Positions 26,431 to 39,400 of a stretch of DNA of 64,000 nucleotides are shown here, in pieces. The stretch spans positions 32,730,183 through 32,794,182 of the forward strand of contig CM059560.1 in assembly GCA_030386875.1 (NCBI GenBank), read 5' to 3'. The notes beneath the pieces are model-generated. The model was not told the origin of the DNA. It saw only the letters and a program-made list of their open reading frames with translations, and did not search any database. This DNA is from Morinoia aosen (lineage: Eukaryota > Arthropoda > Malacostraca > Amphipoda > Talitridae). The position numbers were made by a program, and so were the translations under genes. Every line of letters begins with the position of its first letter. Position 1 is the stretch's first letter.

Positions 26431-28234
26431 GGGTGCAGGCTGACGTCAGTAAGTTGAAGCGTACAGAAACCCTTTACACATCTCCGAAACTGATCATAGA
26501 AATCGCGTCATCATAAAAAAGGATGGAGATTACGCACCATTCATGAAGAATCGAAGGGGAAACGTTCAGTTAGTTCTATTATCTCGTTGATTTTTGTGAA
26601 AACAGAGTTAACCAGGCGTTAGAAAATTCAAGGAGGGGGGCTGATATACCTTTTCTGCTGATTGCGAGTGTGAAAAGTTTCAATTACTAGTAATATTTCA
26701 AAAATGGCAGGTAATGAAAGTATAGTTTAACTATGAAGCTCGCGTGTGGCATCAGATTAAATTATTTAAACTGAGCAAATATTTTATTCTCATGTTTTCA
26801 TGCAATATTAGTAGAATTCCTATTTCATCGCTTTGAACATATGAGTTGCGTAGAGTAAGACCCCTTTACACAACTTTCTTTAAATATTGATCGCTTATAA
26901 AAGTCGTTGATTCAAGTATAAAAGTTGATGAATAAAGGCAAAAATCAAAGGGTGGGGGTTAAAAGTCGATAGGGATGTTAAACATCTGTGGGTGAAGGCT
27001 CGAAGTTGATGCATAGAGGCTAATATTCTACGAAAATAAGCTGAAAGTTATCAAATGGAGACTGAAACTCATCGAACAAAATCGACTCAAAAAATAAGAT
27101 GTTATTAAAGCGGGATAAATGTAAGCAAGACTTCTTTCAAAGTCATAAGTTCACGTTCAGGATTTCATTTATATTTTTCTTGATGCTCAGGGATGTTCTA
27201 GTAATTTCGATGCCCATACAAGAGATTTTGGAAGTCATGTACCCACTCCATGAAACTAATTTATATCATTTTATTTCTTCACGTCTAAAACGAAATGCAA
27301 CATCTTTGATCGTTATTATCTTTTATATAGTTTTTGTGGACTAACTTGCAACTGTGTTAGAAAGGAGGAGAAAAGGAGAAAGTGACTTCCGTGAACATAC
27401 ACAACCACTATATCAACTCAGTCGTTACCTCGTAATTCCTGTTCTGAAAAGCGTATCTCGATCCAGGCTCCAACGTGCACTTCAGCGACGCATTACCGCT
27501 GTTCTAGACAAGCCAAAGTCCACAAAAGTGACTCATATTACACTGATAATGAGCTACTGAAGCTCTCAAGCTACGTCACTCCAATTTGAGCAGCGGCGCT
27601 GCATTGTCTGTGCAGCCTTTGTTTGCTTTGACATTTTCACGGACGCCGGTCCTTTGCTTCTGTTCTTCACTGCAATTGAAATGGCAAGATTCAAACCACC
27701 GTCCGGGCTTGTTTAAGCAACGCTAATTGGTGTTGATTTTGGGGCCTACGAAAGCTGAGAGCTGAGTGACTGAGACACAGAGAGTCGCCGCCGCCGCCGC
27801 GCCTCAGGGGGCGGGCTGCTGAGGGTAAAATTTCTTTCCTCGATGGTATCATAGAGTCGAAGAGGCTCCTCATAGAACCACTAATTTTTGACGAAAATAA
27901 AGGGAGCATTTTTCCCGCGTTATCGCCGTGATGTTGACGAGTTTTCTGCTCGAATCACGGATTTTTGATGAAAAAACTGCATCGCTGTGCACGAACGCGA
28001 TAGGCTCTGAAATGTTCTTTGATCGATTTAACGGCCACTACACTACAGGTGAAAATGTGCGATATCAGGAGACCGTGTGCGTAGGCAGCTAATATTTATT
28101 CCTGTCATTCGCCTAAAAACATGTGCTCGCACACTGTAAACAAAAGTATATCCGTGCGGGCATAGGTGTGTAAAGTAAAATATTTAAAATGAAATAATAT
28201 AAAATGTGAACACTTTTTTACATCCGCTGCAAGT
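26431..28234. other. Non-coding stretch
   Basis: No gene recognised. Around 26900-27080 weakly repeated words (AAAGTTGATGAATAAAGGC-like) suggest another old tandem repeat. Confidence 0.35.
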
Positions 28235-29060
28235 TTATTCGAATCCAGATGACTTTAAATTTTGTAGTACTCTACAGTATATTTTTAAAGAAGAATCTGT
28301 ATTAATTTTCTCGAACACAAAAATTACCAGTTGTTCAACATCAGTTGCCAGTTCAACAACAACTCTTTGCTCACCTGGAACATTTTCTTTCACCCATTTC
28401 GAAAACGTATTAAATACACTAATATCTTTATGTGTCGGCAAATTGTAAATAATTTCATCACTGAGATCGTGCAGCGGGTGATCGAGCATCGTGTCAATAT
28501 GAAGCGCTCGTATTTAGCTCGACTGACTACCTTGCGTAGGGACGCGGTGACTTATATCACAAGGAAAAATTATCTTCGCAAGCGGACGCTTTCTAAACAC
28601 ATTTTTCTTCAACTGGTCTTTAAAGTGTTTTTATTTCTCTCCTTTGGTGCCTTTAAACACTTTGAAACCATTTTAGCATTGTGTGTCTTGATACCAGTAC
28701 ACCTTCGGCGCAAAATTTCATCGGAATCCATTACTCCGCAGAGGTGGTGCGGGGCGTCGTGGGGGTAGCGCTGTCAACTCCAAAATGGAACCTTCATACG
28801 CTGCATCAGCGTTTTGTTTGCAAAGAGTAACTCTAACTGCTTCTTTACCTCAAATAAATCAATCACACGGCTCGTGACATTGTCTAGAACTAGAAGCCAA
28901 GTACGGTGAGCTTTAACTTCAGTGCTGGAATACACACAAGCTGTGGCAGATTCCGAATAATTTGATCTGAGGTGGCATGGCTTTACGCTTATCGTTTTTC
29001 TCAACGCAGGATACCGGCGATTCCTTTAGTCCTGTGAGAGCGTAAATTAACCTTATAAGA
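28235..29060 (-). pseudogene. Probable jerky/Tigger-type (DDE_1) transposase relic
   Basis: Two minus-strand frames (29004-28774 and 28489-28235) carry features in the order of a jerky/Tigger (CENP-B-like) transposase. They are KPCHL followed by ACVYSSTEVKA, then WLLVLDNVTS (the LLLDNAPSH-like catalytic Asp region), then LFANKTLMQRM (LPPNTTxxxQPMDQ-like), and further on KWVKENVPGEQ with TDVEQLVIFV near the C-terminus (EWLxxDxxxPGYQxxTDEEIV-like). The 28.77-28.49 kb part between them is broken by stops. I infer a decayed copy; the similarity is weak and needs a profile search. Confidence 0.45.
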
Positions 29061-30924
29061 TGAATCTCAACAACTTTCACCTTCAGGATAGAAAGAGACC
29101 TTTCTCACGTTGGACTTCGCCTTAGAAATTGGACATATGTGCCTCATCGTGAGGTTAGGACTGGAAGACCTCAAACACTAAAATTTATTGTCAACGCAGA
29201 GCGATAAATGAGGAACTGAAGTAAGAGAAAGGCCCTCATGACAGTGAAGCAGACCACTGGGCCAGTCAATCAGAGAACAATGCAAGGAAAAGCCCACTCG
29301 GTGAAGTTGAGTTATCTTCTTCAACAAATAGCGAGCTTGGTACGAATACATCGTTTGTTTATAGTTTTCAAGTTAATAAAATATCCCTGAAAAATGTCAT
29401 AAGGGTCACAAAATGTCAAAATGTCAAAATCAAAATCAAAAATGTCAAAAAAATGTCAAAACTCCAAAAAAACTCCCTTACGATTTTTCACGGAAAACTA
29501 ACTTCGTGAAATAGTCAAAAAACCCTGTCATTAAGTGTTTCATAATGAGCTCCGTTAGACTGCTTGTCTGCTGGAGTAACTCGGGCTTTCTTGATTTATT
29601 GCATGTTGTGAATGTTCACAATTTTGTATGTTTTATGTATTTTAAAATTAATTAAAAATAAGCTTTTTAATGCAACTTACATGGTGTGATATTCTGCAGT
29701 GCATGCTCAATGCCCTGGTTTTGATTCTCTCTTTTGCTTTGACCAGTTGCATCTTCGGAAAATATCGTGAACTGGTTGCTTGAAATATTGCCCGCTAACT
29801 GTCCCAGTATGTAGTACAGGAAGACATTTTACTCGCGCTTTCTGCCCTCGTGACGGCCGCCTTTCCCTCGGGTAGAGAGGTCAAAAGCACTTCTAACGAA
29901 ACTGGTAATTTATAGTTTCCCAGGATGTCATTAAATTCTCAGAACATTTCGGGACACTGATTTTGCGGGAGTTTAGTGACTAATGTGACAGTCGCACATC
30001 TTGTGAGAGTTCGGTGGTTCCGTGCTGCTTTAGCAATTCATCATTTGGGTAGAAAAAAATTGTGTGTTATTCAGATATCAGAAATAATAGGAACTCCAGT
30101 TTTTACAAAACCAGATAAAGATTTCAGAGACAAGAGAACTGAGAACCTTTGTTTTCCGTTGTTATTTACTTTTCTCTTAGAGCTCTCAGTCCTGATCTAC
30201 ATGGAGCGTTGTTACTTTCTTCCAGAAGAAGGGCTATTGCTCGAGCTCACGCTGTCGGATGGATCCAGTTAAAAAAGTTCTTTCGATCAAAGACATGTCA
30301 GTCTCTTTTAAGAGGTTTCGATATTCCTGCTGAACTAGCAATGTTGTTTTAGGGAAAATAAATGAACTTTAGTGTTTGCTTCACCGATTGGACCGCAACC
30401 GACGCGTTCGTGAATTTCAGGCAACTGAAGAAGAGAACGCAGTTTGAGTTGCACCATTCAAGTAGGGATCAAAATTCGCACGCTTTCTTCAGGAATGTTT
30501 AAATTCCCCCGCGTGTGGGTGGAATCAATTTTTAATTAAATTTTGCCATAAAAAGATTACATGTATTTGCTGTCTTATTAGAACGTAATAAAAATATTAT
30601 TAGAACAAAACGAAATTTCAAGAGACTGAGGCTATGGGCTATAACTCATTATGTCTTCAGAGTAGGCACGCATACCTTCATATTATCCTGGTGATCCAAC
30701 AAATATCATTATATTTTTCAGGTGAAATTTTTCAAAGAGCAGTATGAACTTTCAATATGTAACTTCATTTCCTAAAGTTGTTTTCAACATTTTAACCTGT
30801 ACAAAAATATTTTGCGTCTATTTTAAATATGTTTCAATTTTATTTTAAGTATCAGATGTCGAATACTTTCTTCTCAACAATATCGTTCCCACGGTCACGC
30901 ATCCCGAAACTCTCCCTTCAGTAA
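29061..30924. other. Non-coding stretch
   Basis: Nothing recognised. A short ATGTCAAAA/ATCAAAA simple repeat lies at about 29398-29462. Confidence 0.4.
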
Positions 30925-31455
30925 ATGCCCTGTCGTTCTGAGGCAGAATATAAAGTTTCCAACACCTTTATCTTGAGTAATCGTGGCGCGACTTTCATCT
31001 CTGCACGCACTTCTGCATGCGGCAGCGGGCGCCACCGACCCGCATTTTCCTGCATGACGAACGACGGCGAGACGCAGCTCCGGTTTCAGCCATGGCGGGT
31101 CACGTCGATTTATATTTATAACCCGAAACTTCGATACCGAATGGAAATATTACAGCTGAGTTTGCGGTCATCTCTCGGGCTGACGTCAAAAACTTTCTTT
31201 CTTACAACCAGGAACGCACGAGCAGGGGTGAATTTATTCCGGGTGCAGTTTTGGTGCTTTCTTGTGTTCAAAAGTTTGAAAACTCCAAAAATTTGCGATG
31301 GGGGTCATTTTGTGTCGCCTTGCAAGCATGGCAATAAAAAACAAGTTCAGTTGCCTACGTTCTGTTTGCCTGTCACTCAAGAAGGCAACTTTTTCACAAG
31401 CGCTAAAGAAAAGTATGACGTGCTTAATATGAGATTTCTTATCGTGCATTTGTAG
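30925..31455 (+). CDS. Unrecognised open frame of 176 codons
   Basis: An ATG-started frame, one of the longest non-repeat frames in the left 49 kb. It has no motif I recognise and no obvious signal peptide or membrane segment. The local GC content rises over 30980-31110 (GGCAGCGGGCGCCACC), which lengthens frames by chance. It may equally be part of a promoter-like GC-rich patch or an exon. I cannot assign a function. Confidence 0.12.
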   Translation: MPCRSEAEYKVSNTFILSNRGATFISARTSACGSGRHRPAFSCMTNDGETQLRFQPWRVTSIYIYNPKLRYRMEILQLSLRSSLGLTSKTFFLTTRNARAGVNLFRVQFWCFLVFKSLKTPKICDGGHFVSPCKHGNKKQVQLPTFCLPVTQEGNFFTSAKEKYDVLNMRFLIVHL

Positions 31456-33749
31456 AACAAAAATTTGCAGTTATAACTGAATGCTTTTGTAGCCGAGAAT
31501 ATCAAAAATGCAGCTGTGATGAAACAAATGTTCTAACTTATAAAGTAAATACACCCCTTCTTTCTGCCTTTGGTATATCTTTGCACTGCAATGGAAGAAT
31601 TTGGAACGTATTCTCTGATCCGACGGTCAGGAAAATAGGAGTATGAAAATATGTACTACATACCTGCATAATTTCCTGGTTGTTACAGTTGTGAAAAGTT
31701 AACAATTTGACAGAGCGCAAAATAATTTACATGAGAATGAATGAAATTCAATAACACACGCACACCATTCACTCATTCAGGAACGTATGTACAGAACGCA
31801 ATATCGGATGCACGTCATTCAGCAATCCTTGCGCACAGTTCAGTAACTTACACACTCTATTCCATACCTCATGTGCATTATACAGGAATCCACGCCTGTG
31901 TTTCAGTTATTCATTTACGTGATTCTGTATGTGTACGCAGCGCCGTACATCTATAATTGAAAGCTCTTCTGCAAATAAAGTAAAAATCATTTATGAAGTG
32001 CGAGCGTATAACACAAAATGATTTTAAAAATAAACGCGCAAGAAACACAGGAGCAATTTTCATTAACACGTCGAGTACTTGGCAGCCAATCAGCTTCCTG
32101 TGAGAGCCTGACAAATATTATTGCAATATTCGCCCATGATTGGCTGGTGGCAGCTTGAATAAATTTACACAACAACCGTAGCTCACCGCGAAAGAGATCG
32201 ACAAAAGTGGGTCGAATTTTGTTTGGTCGTGAAGCTGGAATATTTTTCTCGATTTCAGGACTAGCTCTGACGATGAGCGTTAATTTGTTTCTTCAATGAG
32301 TTTAAAATGGTTCCCGATTAATTTGAATTTATAAAGCAAACTGCTCATTTCTGTCCCTGTCTGACCTAACTGGCAGATTGGGTGGAAGCTTGACACGTGA
32401 TACATGTACATAGACATAGTTCGTGTACTGAGATTTTTCAATGTCATTTTTAACTTCTGTTTAGGGGCGTGAGGATTAAGCATCACAACTTAAATGAGAA
32501 GTGTGGTTAACACACTTCACGATTTCGATCCTATCTTGGTGATTTTTGGAGGTTGCACAGCATTCTTGGGATTTTAGCTGACGAATAGAAGAGGTTATAA
32601 GGAATTTCTTTTACTCAATGAGTGTGCAGTGAACTCATTCACTCACTTTCTAAGGTTAGAATGGAACAAAAAGCATCTACATATACCACACAGTTGCAAC
32701 AAAGTAGGGACTAATTTAAATGAAAAATGTATTAAAAGAGATAATACGCCCTTAATTCCTGAACTTTATAACCTTTATATATGTCTAAGGAATCAGAGTG
32801 CATTTTCCTCAGGTAGTACTCATCGTGTTTCAAAGATCGCTTCCATGATGAGCCGAATATTAGATAATTTAATGTTCAGACAACATACCTACACGTAAAT
32901 AAACCGGCAATTTTTATGAAAAAAATCCGTAACCGGCGTATTATATTTGCAAAAGTGGCTGAACAAAATGTTTTCACCTCAAAATACAATTCAGAAGTTA
33001 TGCAGTGATGATCGCCAGCAGTTGTGCCTGTCTGTCTGAGGAAATAATTCGATGACAAAACTTGTTTGAAAAGACAACAGTCTGCACTTCCTGCCCACAA
33101 CTAAAGGCAGTGACTGCATGCACGTCTCCAGGTGCCCGCACGGCTGGCTGTCTGAAAGAAAGATACTCATATTCGCTTCAGAAATTAATAAATGGAAATT
33201 GGATCCGAAAATTGACTGAGCAGATCGTCTTAAATTTCAAAGTGTTTCATTTCTTAAAAATTTCAAATGCGTTGAACATAGAGCGGTAAGACGTGTTCAG
33301 TTGTGAATTTAAAAGGTAGTTCTTTGTCCAAACACGAGGATCTTCTCCACATTCCTGCTACAGGAGAGCACCTCTGCTCATCGATTTGACGAATGCTATT
33401 GTACTGAGAAGGTACCGTTGGTTAAATCTCAAGATATAGCGTAAGTGCAGCATTCTAATAAAACTGTAATTTTGATACCTATATTCAACAGTTTTCATTT
33501 AGGTTCTCGATGTGAATTACTCGTTCATATGCCTTAGTATGAATATTCTATGGCATCACTTGGTACAAATATTTCTATTGCGAGGATTAGTGCGGACCTT
33601 CATTTAAGATGATTAGTTCGAGTATGCGGTTACGATGCTTAGGGCAAATTCCGATGCAAGAGCTCGAAACATTTTCATGTTTATAAATTTAAAATTAAGT
33701 TATTCATCCCTGAACTTCCCAACCTCATCGCCTCCCAATACTCTTTACT
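31456..33749. other. Non-coding stretch
   Basis: Nothing recognised. Confidence 0.4.
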
Positions 33750-33788
33750 TATCTCCCTCTCTCTCTCTCTCTATATATATATATATCT
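33750..33788. repeat. CT then AT microsatellite
   Basis: A CT dinucleotide run directly followed by an AT run. Confidence 0.95.
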
Positions 33789-34549
33789 CCTGAAATATTG
33801 GTACAAATATTGGCTTCCTCCAGGGCATTTATTATATTATCATACAATCAGGCCATAACATTTTTGCGCATTTTTTTTGTGGCCACAATATAACATAATT
33901 CGCAATCTTTATCTTACAATTTAAGATAATGTTAATACTGTTGATGGGAGTCATTTGTTTTGCTAACAGAATGGCTGTTTCGATTGTCTTTTTCTCTGAG
34001 GACACACGCCAGCTACATCACGTTCAACTTCGGCCCGATAAGTCCGGCACTCGAGCAGGCCGTGTCAGTGAATGATCGCACAAGCCACTTAAAAATTGAA
34101 TTTTTATCAGAACACTCTACAGGCAAATAATGGTGCACACGATTTTGTGGTGTTTAAATTCATGCGAAGTGTAATATTTCAAGTCTACAGAGTGTATTTA
34201 ATTCCATGCATGGTTGTAAGAGTGCGTCATGCATTTAAAAGATGCACGCGTCAACAAATTCTTCTAAAGTTTGAACTTTGCTCAGCTCGTGACCTGAGGT
34301 CTGAAACATTTGCTTCTGCCCCATCGACATCGACATGTTTGTTCTGATAATTGCTTTCGTGCATGTCATGTTATTATCTTAGGCATTCATGTCAGGTCAC
34401 ATCAAGATATTCAACTTCTTTCTTGAATCTTCACGTTAGAACAGATGTTCACTTTGCTTGTCGCAAATTCACTTGAAATTTAAAAACGAAGAAAATGCTA
34501 ACTAAATTGGTCATTTTTATTAAGAAGAAACAGCAAAAAATCGAAAACG

Positions 34550-34574
34550 TTTCGGAGACCAACTCCATCATCAG
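34550..34574 (-). ncRNA. Hammerhead-ribozyme-like core
   Basis: On the minus strand CTGATGA (34574-34568) is followed by T, a 4-bp stem GGAG/CTCC with loop TTGGT, then GAAA. This fits the conserved core of a hammerhead ribozyme (CUGANGA, stem II, GAAA). Hammerheads of this kind are known in Penelope-like and other retroelements. Stems I and III and the cleavage site are not convincingly visible, so this is a candidate only. Confidence 0.3.
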
Positions 34575-35650
34575 TTCTGTAAAATACAAAGCATAATCAA
34601 TCTAACGCAAGCGTGAAAACACAATGGATATTAAATTCCAGAATATATTCACGTTCGTCCCTCAGAAGTTTCTGCAAATAGAATCAAATATTTCTACCAA
34701 TAAATAAAATTCACGTGAGTCCAAAAATAGCAAAAAATCGAAGGGAAATATTTAATCTGGATGCCTGAATTCTACAACGAGAAGTAATTAGAAAATGGAG
34801 TTTCATTTCCAGTGTTTCGGGATCGAACGTGAGAATAAGGAGAAGAGCTTCCATTTCAGGAGCTGCTGCGTCAGGCTTTATTAAATATTTGACACGGGAA
34901 ATTATTTTTAGGTGCGCTTTAACACAAGGAGAGTACGCGTACCCTGTTATTCTTTGCAGCATTTACATTTATTGGAATTCAGCGCTTAAAATAATGCAAT
35001 TGAATTATCCGTTTTGAATACAACTCTCAGCGGATGCGGTTAGACTGGGACGCCGTGGCGAGTAAAATAAGTTGCGAACATTTTGACGCATGTGCGACTT
35101 CCTTTAGTGAGGCGAATGTGAGGGGATGCCACAGGCTTAAAAAGCAGATGACGTGGGACGGAGCGCCCAAGTACACGAATAATGGAGCGAGCCTTTGAGC
35201 TCAGAGGTTAATTCCCAGAAATATTACCCCGTGAACTGATAAATTTGAATAATGGTCCTTAATGAAGAAAAATTGAGAAAACTTAGCCTCAAAATTATGC
35301 AGCTTTATAAATAATGTAATTTTATTGTGTTGTCGATTTTTCAAGTCTATGCAGTTTATGGTCTTTAAAGTAACTTATTGAGAACAAGGGTAAATTTCAG
35401 ATTAGGGCTCCAACGTTGTAGATTTGATTTCTTCCCCGAAATTATCAATTAAAAAGATGATTCTAATTGTGCTTGCAAAATTTGTCCAAAAATATTTTTC
35501 AACGCAATCACAATTAGAAAGAAACTATATTATTATGCTCTCACAATTCGTATGAAATCTAATAGATGGTGCGACAGTCAATCCTGAATTTTTAGGCTTC
35601 CACTGCCTCCCCGAAAATGCAGGATTGACTGCCGTACTCGTATGATGTTT

Positions 35651-35836
35651 GAGCAATTCTTACAAAACGTATTGTTATTTTTGAACAATTCTTACAAAAT
35701 ATGATATTATTTATGAGCAATTCTTACAAAACATAATATTATTTTTGAGCAATTCTTACAAAACTTAATATTATGTTTACGCAATTCTTACAAAACATAA
35801 TAGTATTTTTGAGCAATTCTTACAAAAAGTAATATA
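35651..35836. repeat. 32-bp minisatellite, six copies
   Basis: Six copies of a 32-bp unit centred on GAGCAATTCTTACAAAACAT, at an exact 32-bp spacing, with point variants only. Confidence 0.95.
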
Positions 35837-36179
35837 GTTAGTTGCAAACCATCCAATGAAGATCTGTTCCCTAACACCAAAATTCTTTATAATGTTATTA
35901 AAAAAGAACATATTCATATAATTGAAGCATTACACATTCATGAACTTAAACCTCCCCTTAATGAAAACACGAATGATTTTTTCGCTCTCAAACTGTTTCG
36001 TAGAACTTCAGCTTGCTATGTGCGACAAGGCTGCTCGACCATTTTGCTCATGTCTCTCGTGTGATGAACATCGGTTTTGTACAATGTATCTAGTCATACT
36101 ACTATTTCTGTGATAAAAAGGTTGTTATTTTGTCTAGTCGCTTTCGTTTTTTGTGATCTGCTTATCTAGTCTATATTAC

Positions 36180-36408
36180 TTAACCCTTTAACGCCCCAGA
36201 GGACACCAGTGTCCTCTTTCAAAAATACCCTCAATATATTGTATTTCTTGTTCAATTAGTTCCCTAATGTGTTCTTTGAAGTTCTCTGCCGAGTGGCAGT
36301 TCCTATCCCATCCTGATATCGGTGACTGCCTGATGCTTGCGCCAGTTTAGTGACGGTGGTTGTGTTAAAGGTAATATGAGTACAAAAATTCGGACGTTAA
36401 AGGGTTAA
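36180..36408. mobile_element. piggyBac-type MITE flanked by TTAA
   Basis: A 221-bp element (36184-36404) begins CCCTTTAACGCC and ends GGACGTTAAAGGG, giving short terminal inverted repeats. TTAA is present on each side (36180-36183 and 36405-36408), matching the TTAA target duplication of piggyBac-type transposons. Just inside the left end is a perfect 9-bp hairpin (AGAGGACAC at 36198-36206, complement at 36109+100 = 36209-36217, loop CA). It has no coding capacity, so it would move only with a transposase from elsewhere. A decayed relative lies at 8525-8703. Confidence 0.85.
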
Positions 36409-36469
36409 GTGTTAGTTTATGCATTTTTTTCCAATGTGACTGATAATCATTCTGTTTTTTTTTCCCAGC

Positions 36470-36496
36470 CTGAGGATGATGTTTTATACGTCGAAA
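36470..36496 (+). ncRNA. Hammerhead-ribozyme-like core, second instance
   Basis: CTGAGGA (36470-36476), then T, a 4-bp stem GATG/CGTC (one G-T wobble) with loop TTTTATA, then GAAA (36493-36496) and CGTTG. The arrangement is the same as at 34550-34574 on the other strand, including the extra T and the GAAACGTT continuation. The flanks are otherwise different. Confidence 0.3.
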
Positions 36497-39400
36497 CGTT
36501 GCATTTTATAATTAGACAGATATATAGATTTTAATGAATTGCTGTGTTTTGGTTCGAAAATGCTAGGTACATTTCTTAATCAACTTACACGTGAAGAAAT
36601 TGAACTAAAACGTAGTATATTGTATACACAATTTATAGAAAATATAATTTTTCCACTTTATCTTTAACGTTCTCAATAATTCACAACTCAACATTTTCCA
36701 TCTTAAGGAATTTTTTTGTTCAATTAATTTACTTCATGAATATTTTGCCACTTAACTGTAGGAGATAACAACAACACACTTTAAAAATCACTTGATGGTA
36801 TTATTAAAATTACCGTCCTGAAATAAAATGGTTACCCAAGTCTGATATCAAACAAATAAAGCATAATATTTAGATGCCATTTACGCTCATTTTTTGTAAG
36901 ACTTCCATCAACTATCTTGATTAAAAATAATTTGCATTTATATTATTGATACTTGTTTTATTCCAAGAAATTTTAATGGGGTTTTCTCTCTCAAAATGAA
37001 ATAAATTTTCCAGCCACTATGTCATGTATATTAATTCAGAATTTAGAACGTATTTTTCTTAATCATTTGATATTATTCTCTTTTATAATTCTAGAAGGTA
37101 ATTTTAGATAATTTTTTAAGTAGAAAAACTATTCAGCATTTTTCACACTAATTATAGAAAAAACGATAATCAGGGTAAATTGAGCATAACTGTACATCTT
37201 TTCAAAGGCATCCACGACCCCCAAAAGCAATGCCCTATGCCTGTCCAGCAAGCGGCAACATCTGTCGTAATTAAGAAAGTTCCGGCAGATGAAGACTGAT
37301 CATCTTCCTCTTTCTTGCAAAAGTTGGTCGACAGCGACACTTACGCTATCCACCAAGGGGATATTGTGGGATCTCATTCTGCTGGATTGTCTGGCCCCGC
37401 TCTCTTTATAAAGAGGAAATGCGTTCCGGGTACGACATGAAATTTTTTGAAGAAAATGTTAGATTCTAGGGGGAAAAATGCGAGATACTAACGAGCAAAA
37501 GTATCAAATGAGGAGGAAATATACAAGCGCTTGGTAATTATCAGTCTGAATCCATATTCGTCGGCATTCCAAATTTTGTGCTCCATGAAACATAATCAAG
37601 GAAACATTTTTCCGTCGTTTGACGCAGCGTGTCAATGTGCGTCAGTGTGCGGTGGTAATACTGTAGACACGTACCATCTGTGCTGACCAAGGTTTTTCAA
37701 AACCCTGTAACTCATCTACCAAAGCGCTTTGTCGCTGAGCGATCCAGGTCTTCCGATTAAAGTTTTATTATTTTGAAACACTCCTACCCTAACCTCTCAA
37801 TTGTGGGATCTTTGAAAACTTTCCAACACCGTCCGGAATTAAATTAATGGGATATTTACGCGCTGATGCCGATTTTCGTGTCCTTAAAATTTATTTTTAC
37901 TTTTTGTGACTGAATGTTTCAATATGTCGTGATAATTTGTCATGATGTTTGTGCGTATTCAAGCAATATTTTCTATTCTGATATTCAGAGCACCGATGAT
38001 GGACTCGTGCAAAGTCTGGATCGTATATTTTTAACCAATGCTCAACCATGACTCTGGTTTTTTATATTTATCCTCTCGCAAAAGCTTTCAATAAAAGCAA
38101 CGAATACTGAATAAAAGAAACACAATCATTCATCATCACGCGATGAATTTCAAATTAAAAAATATGAATTCATTTCTTTCACATGCGACTCCTCCCAAAC
38201 CTATGAATGTCGCCAACAAATGTTGAATAATATCAGAGGTCCCTGTTTTCGACGGCTTCTTGTGGATTATTTTAAAATTTTACTCAAACTCACAAGTGCT
38301 ATTTAGAATGTATCACTAAGGTAATTTTCAGTTTACATTTGGAGGTTTAAGAAGGGTGAAGCTCTTCAAGAAGTTGTTTCAGCCAGCTCCAGCGAGGCCT
38401 ATGTGTAAGGCAGGACGAATAGTGGAACTCGGGGAGTGAACACAACACACTCAAATTGCAAGTAAACTTAGCGTGAGTTTGTCCTTGTGACGGACAGCAG
38501 ACTTTACATCTCGTTTTCCTTCATGGAAATTAATGCATAGCTGCTACCAACCATTTCAGCTTTTGCTTCATCTAGGATTCGAAGCGTTTTGCCTTTATTT
38601 ATTCTCTGCACAAATTGTGGAAGATTCTTTTTCATAACATACCTTACATTAAATTAGAATTATGACAGAAGATGGCCTTATACTTGTTAATAACATGATT
38701 TCATTAATTAGACTTACATTTAATTAGTTTAACAGTTTTTTATTAAGAGTATGGAAAGTCGAATGCATTTTGGGAGTATTTTAACGCGACAAGCCTTTGC
38801 AAGAGAACCAAAAGTTAAAAAAAAATTGGATGAATGTTCTACTAACTACGAGCTATGTCGATGGTAGTGAAAGAGTTCACCGAAGAATTTTCGGAGTCTC
38901 CACCTGCAATCTAAGACGAGCCTCAGCGAACATACCAGAAGCCATTCCAAAAGTACGTTCAAAACATCCAAAGTGCAATTTTGCTGCTGAGCAGCCTTTG
39001 GAACATGTGAATAACCACTTAGAAAACCTTTACAGCGCATACGATAATTCGCTATATTTTAAGTGCGCACTGCAGCATGAACTGCATCGCAGATATGATG
39101 CCCCAGGGTATACAGCTATGACATGCGAACACACTCTCTCAAGTGCGACGCCAAGGGTAACCTGTAAAGCTTACCCGCGAGGGTTCCAACTATTCTTGCG
39201 ACGTTATTGGCAGCCTTGGCTTCAGCTAGAATATGGCTGAGCCAGCGTAAGCGAGACTCTTGAGACCCTGCGAACATTCAGCGTCACTCATCACAGCACC
39301 AACAATCCTCTTCTCCCGCCTCGCACCAGCAGCATGAAGGGAAGTCTTTTTTCGGTTCACAGGAACGGCGGTTTTCATGTTGCAGCTTGCTTCTTCGAGT

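Noticed and set aside
38797-39240. 147-codon plus-strand frame
   Set aside because: No recognisable domain and no supporting signals; kept only as a note in the stretch description.
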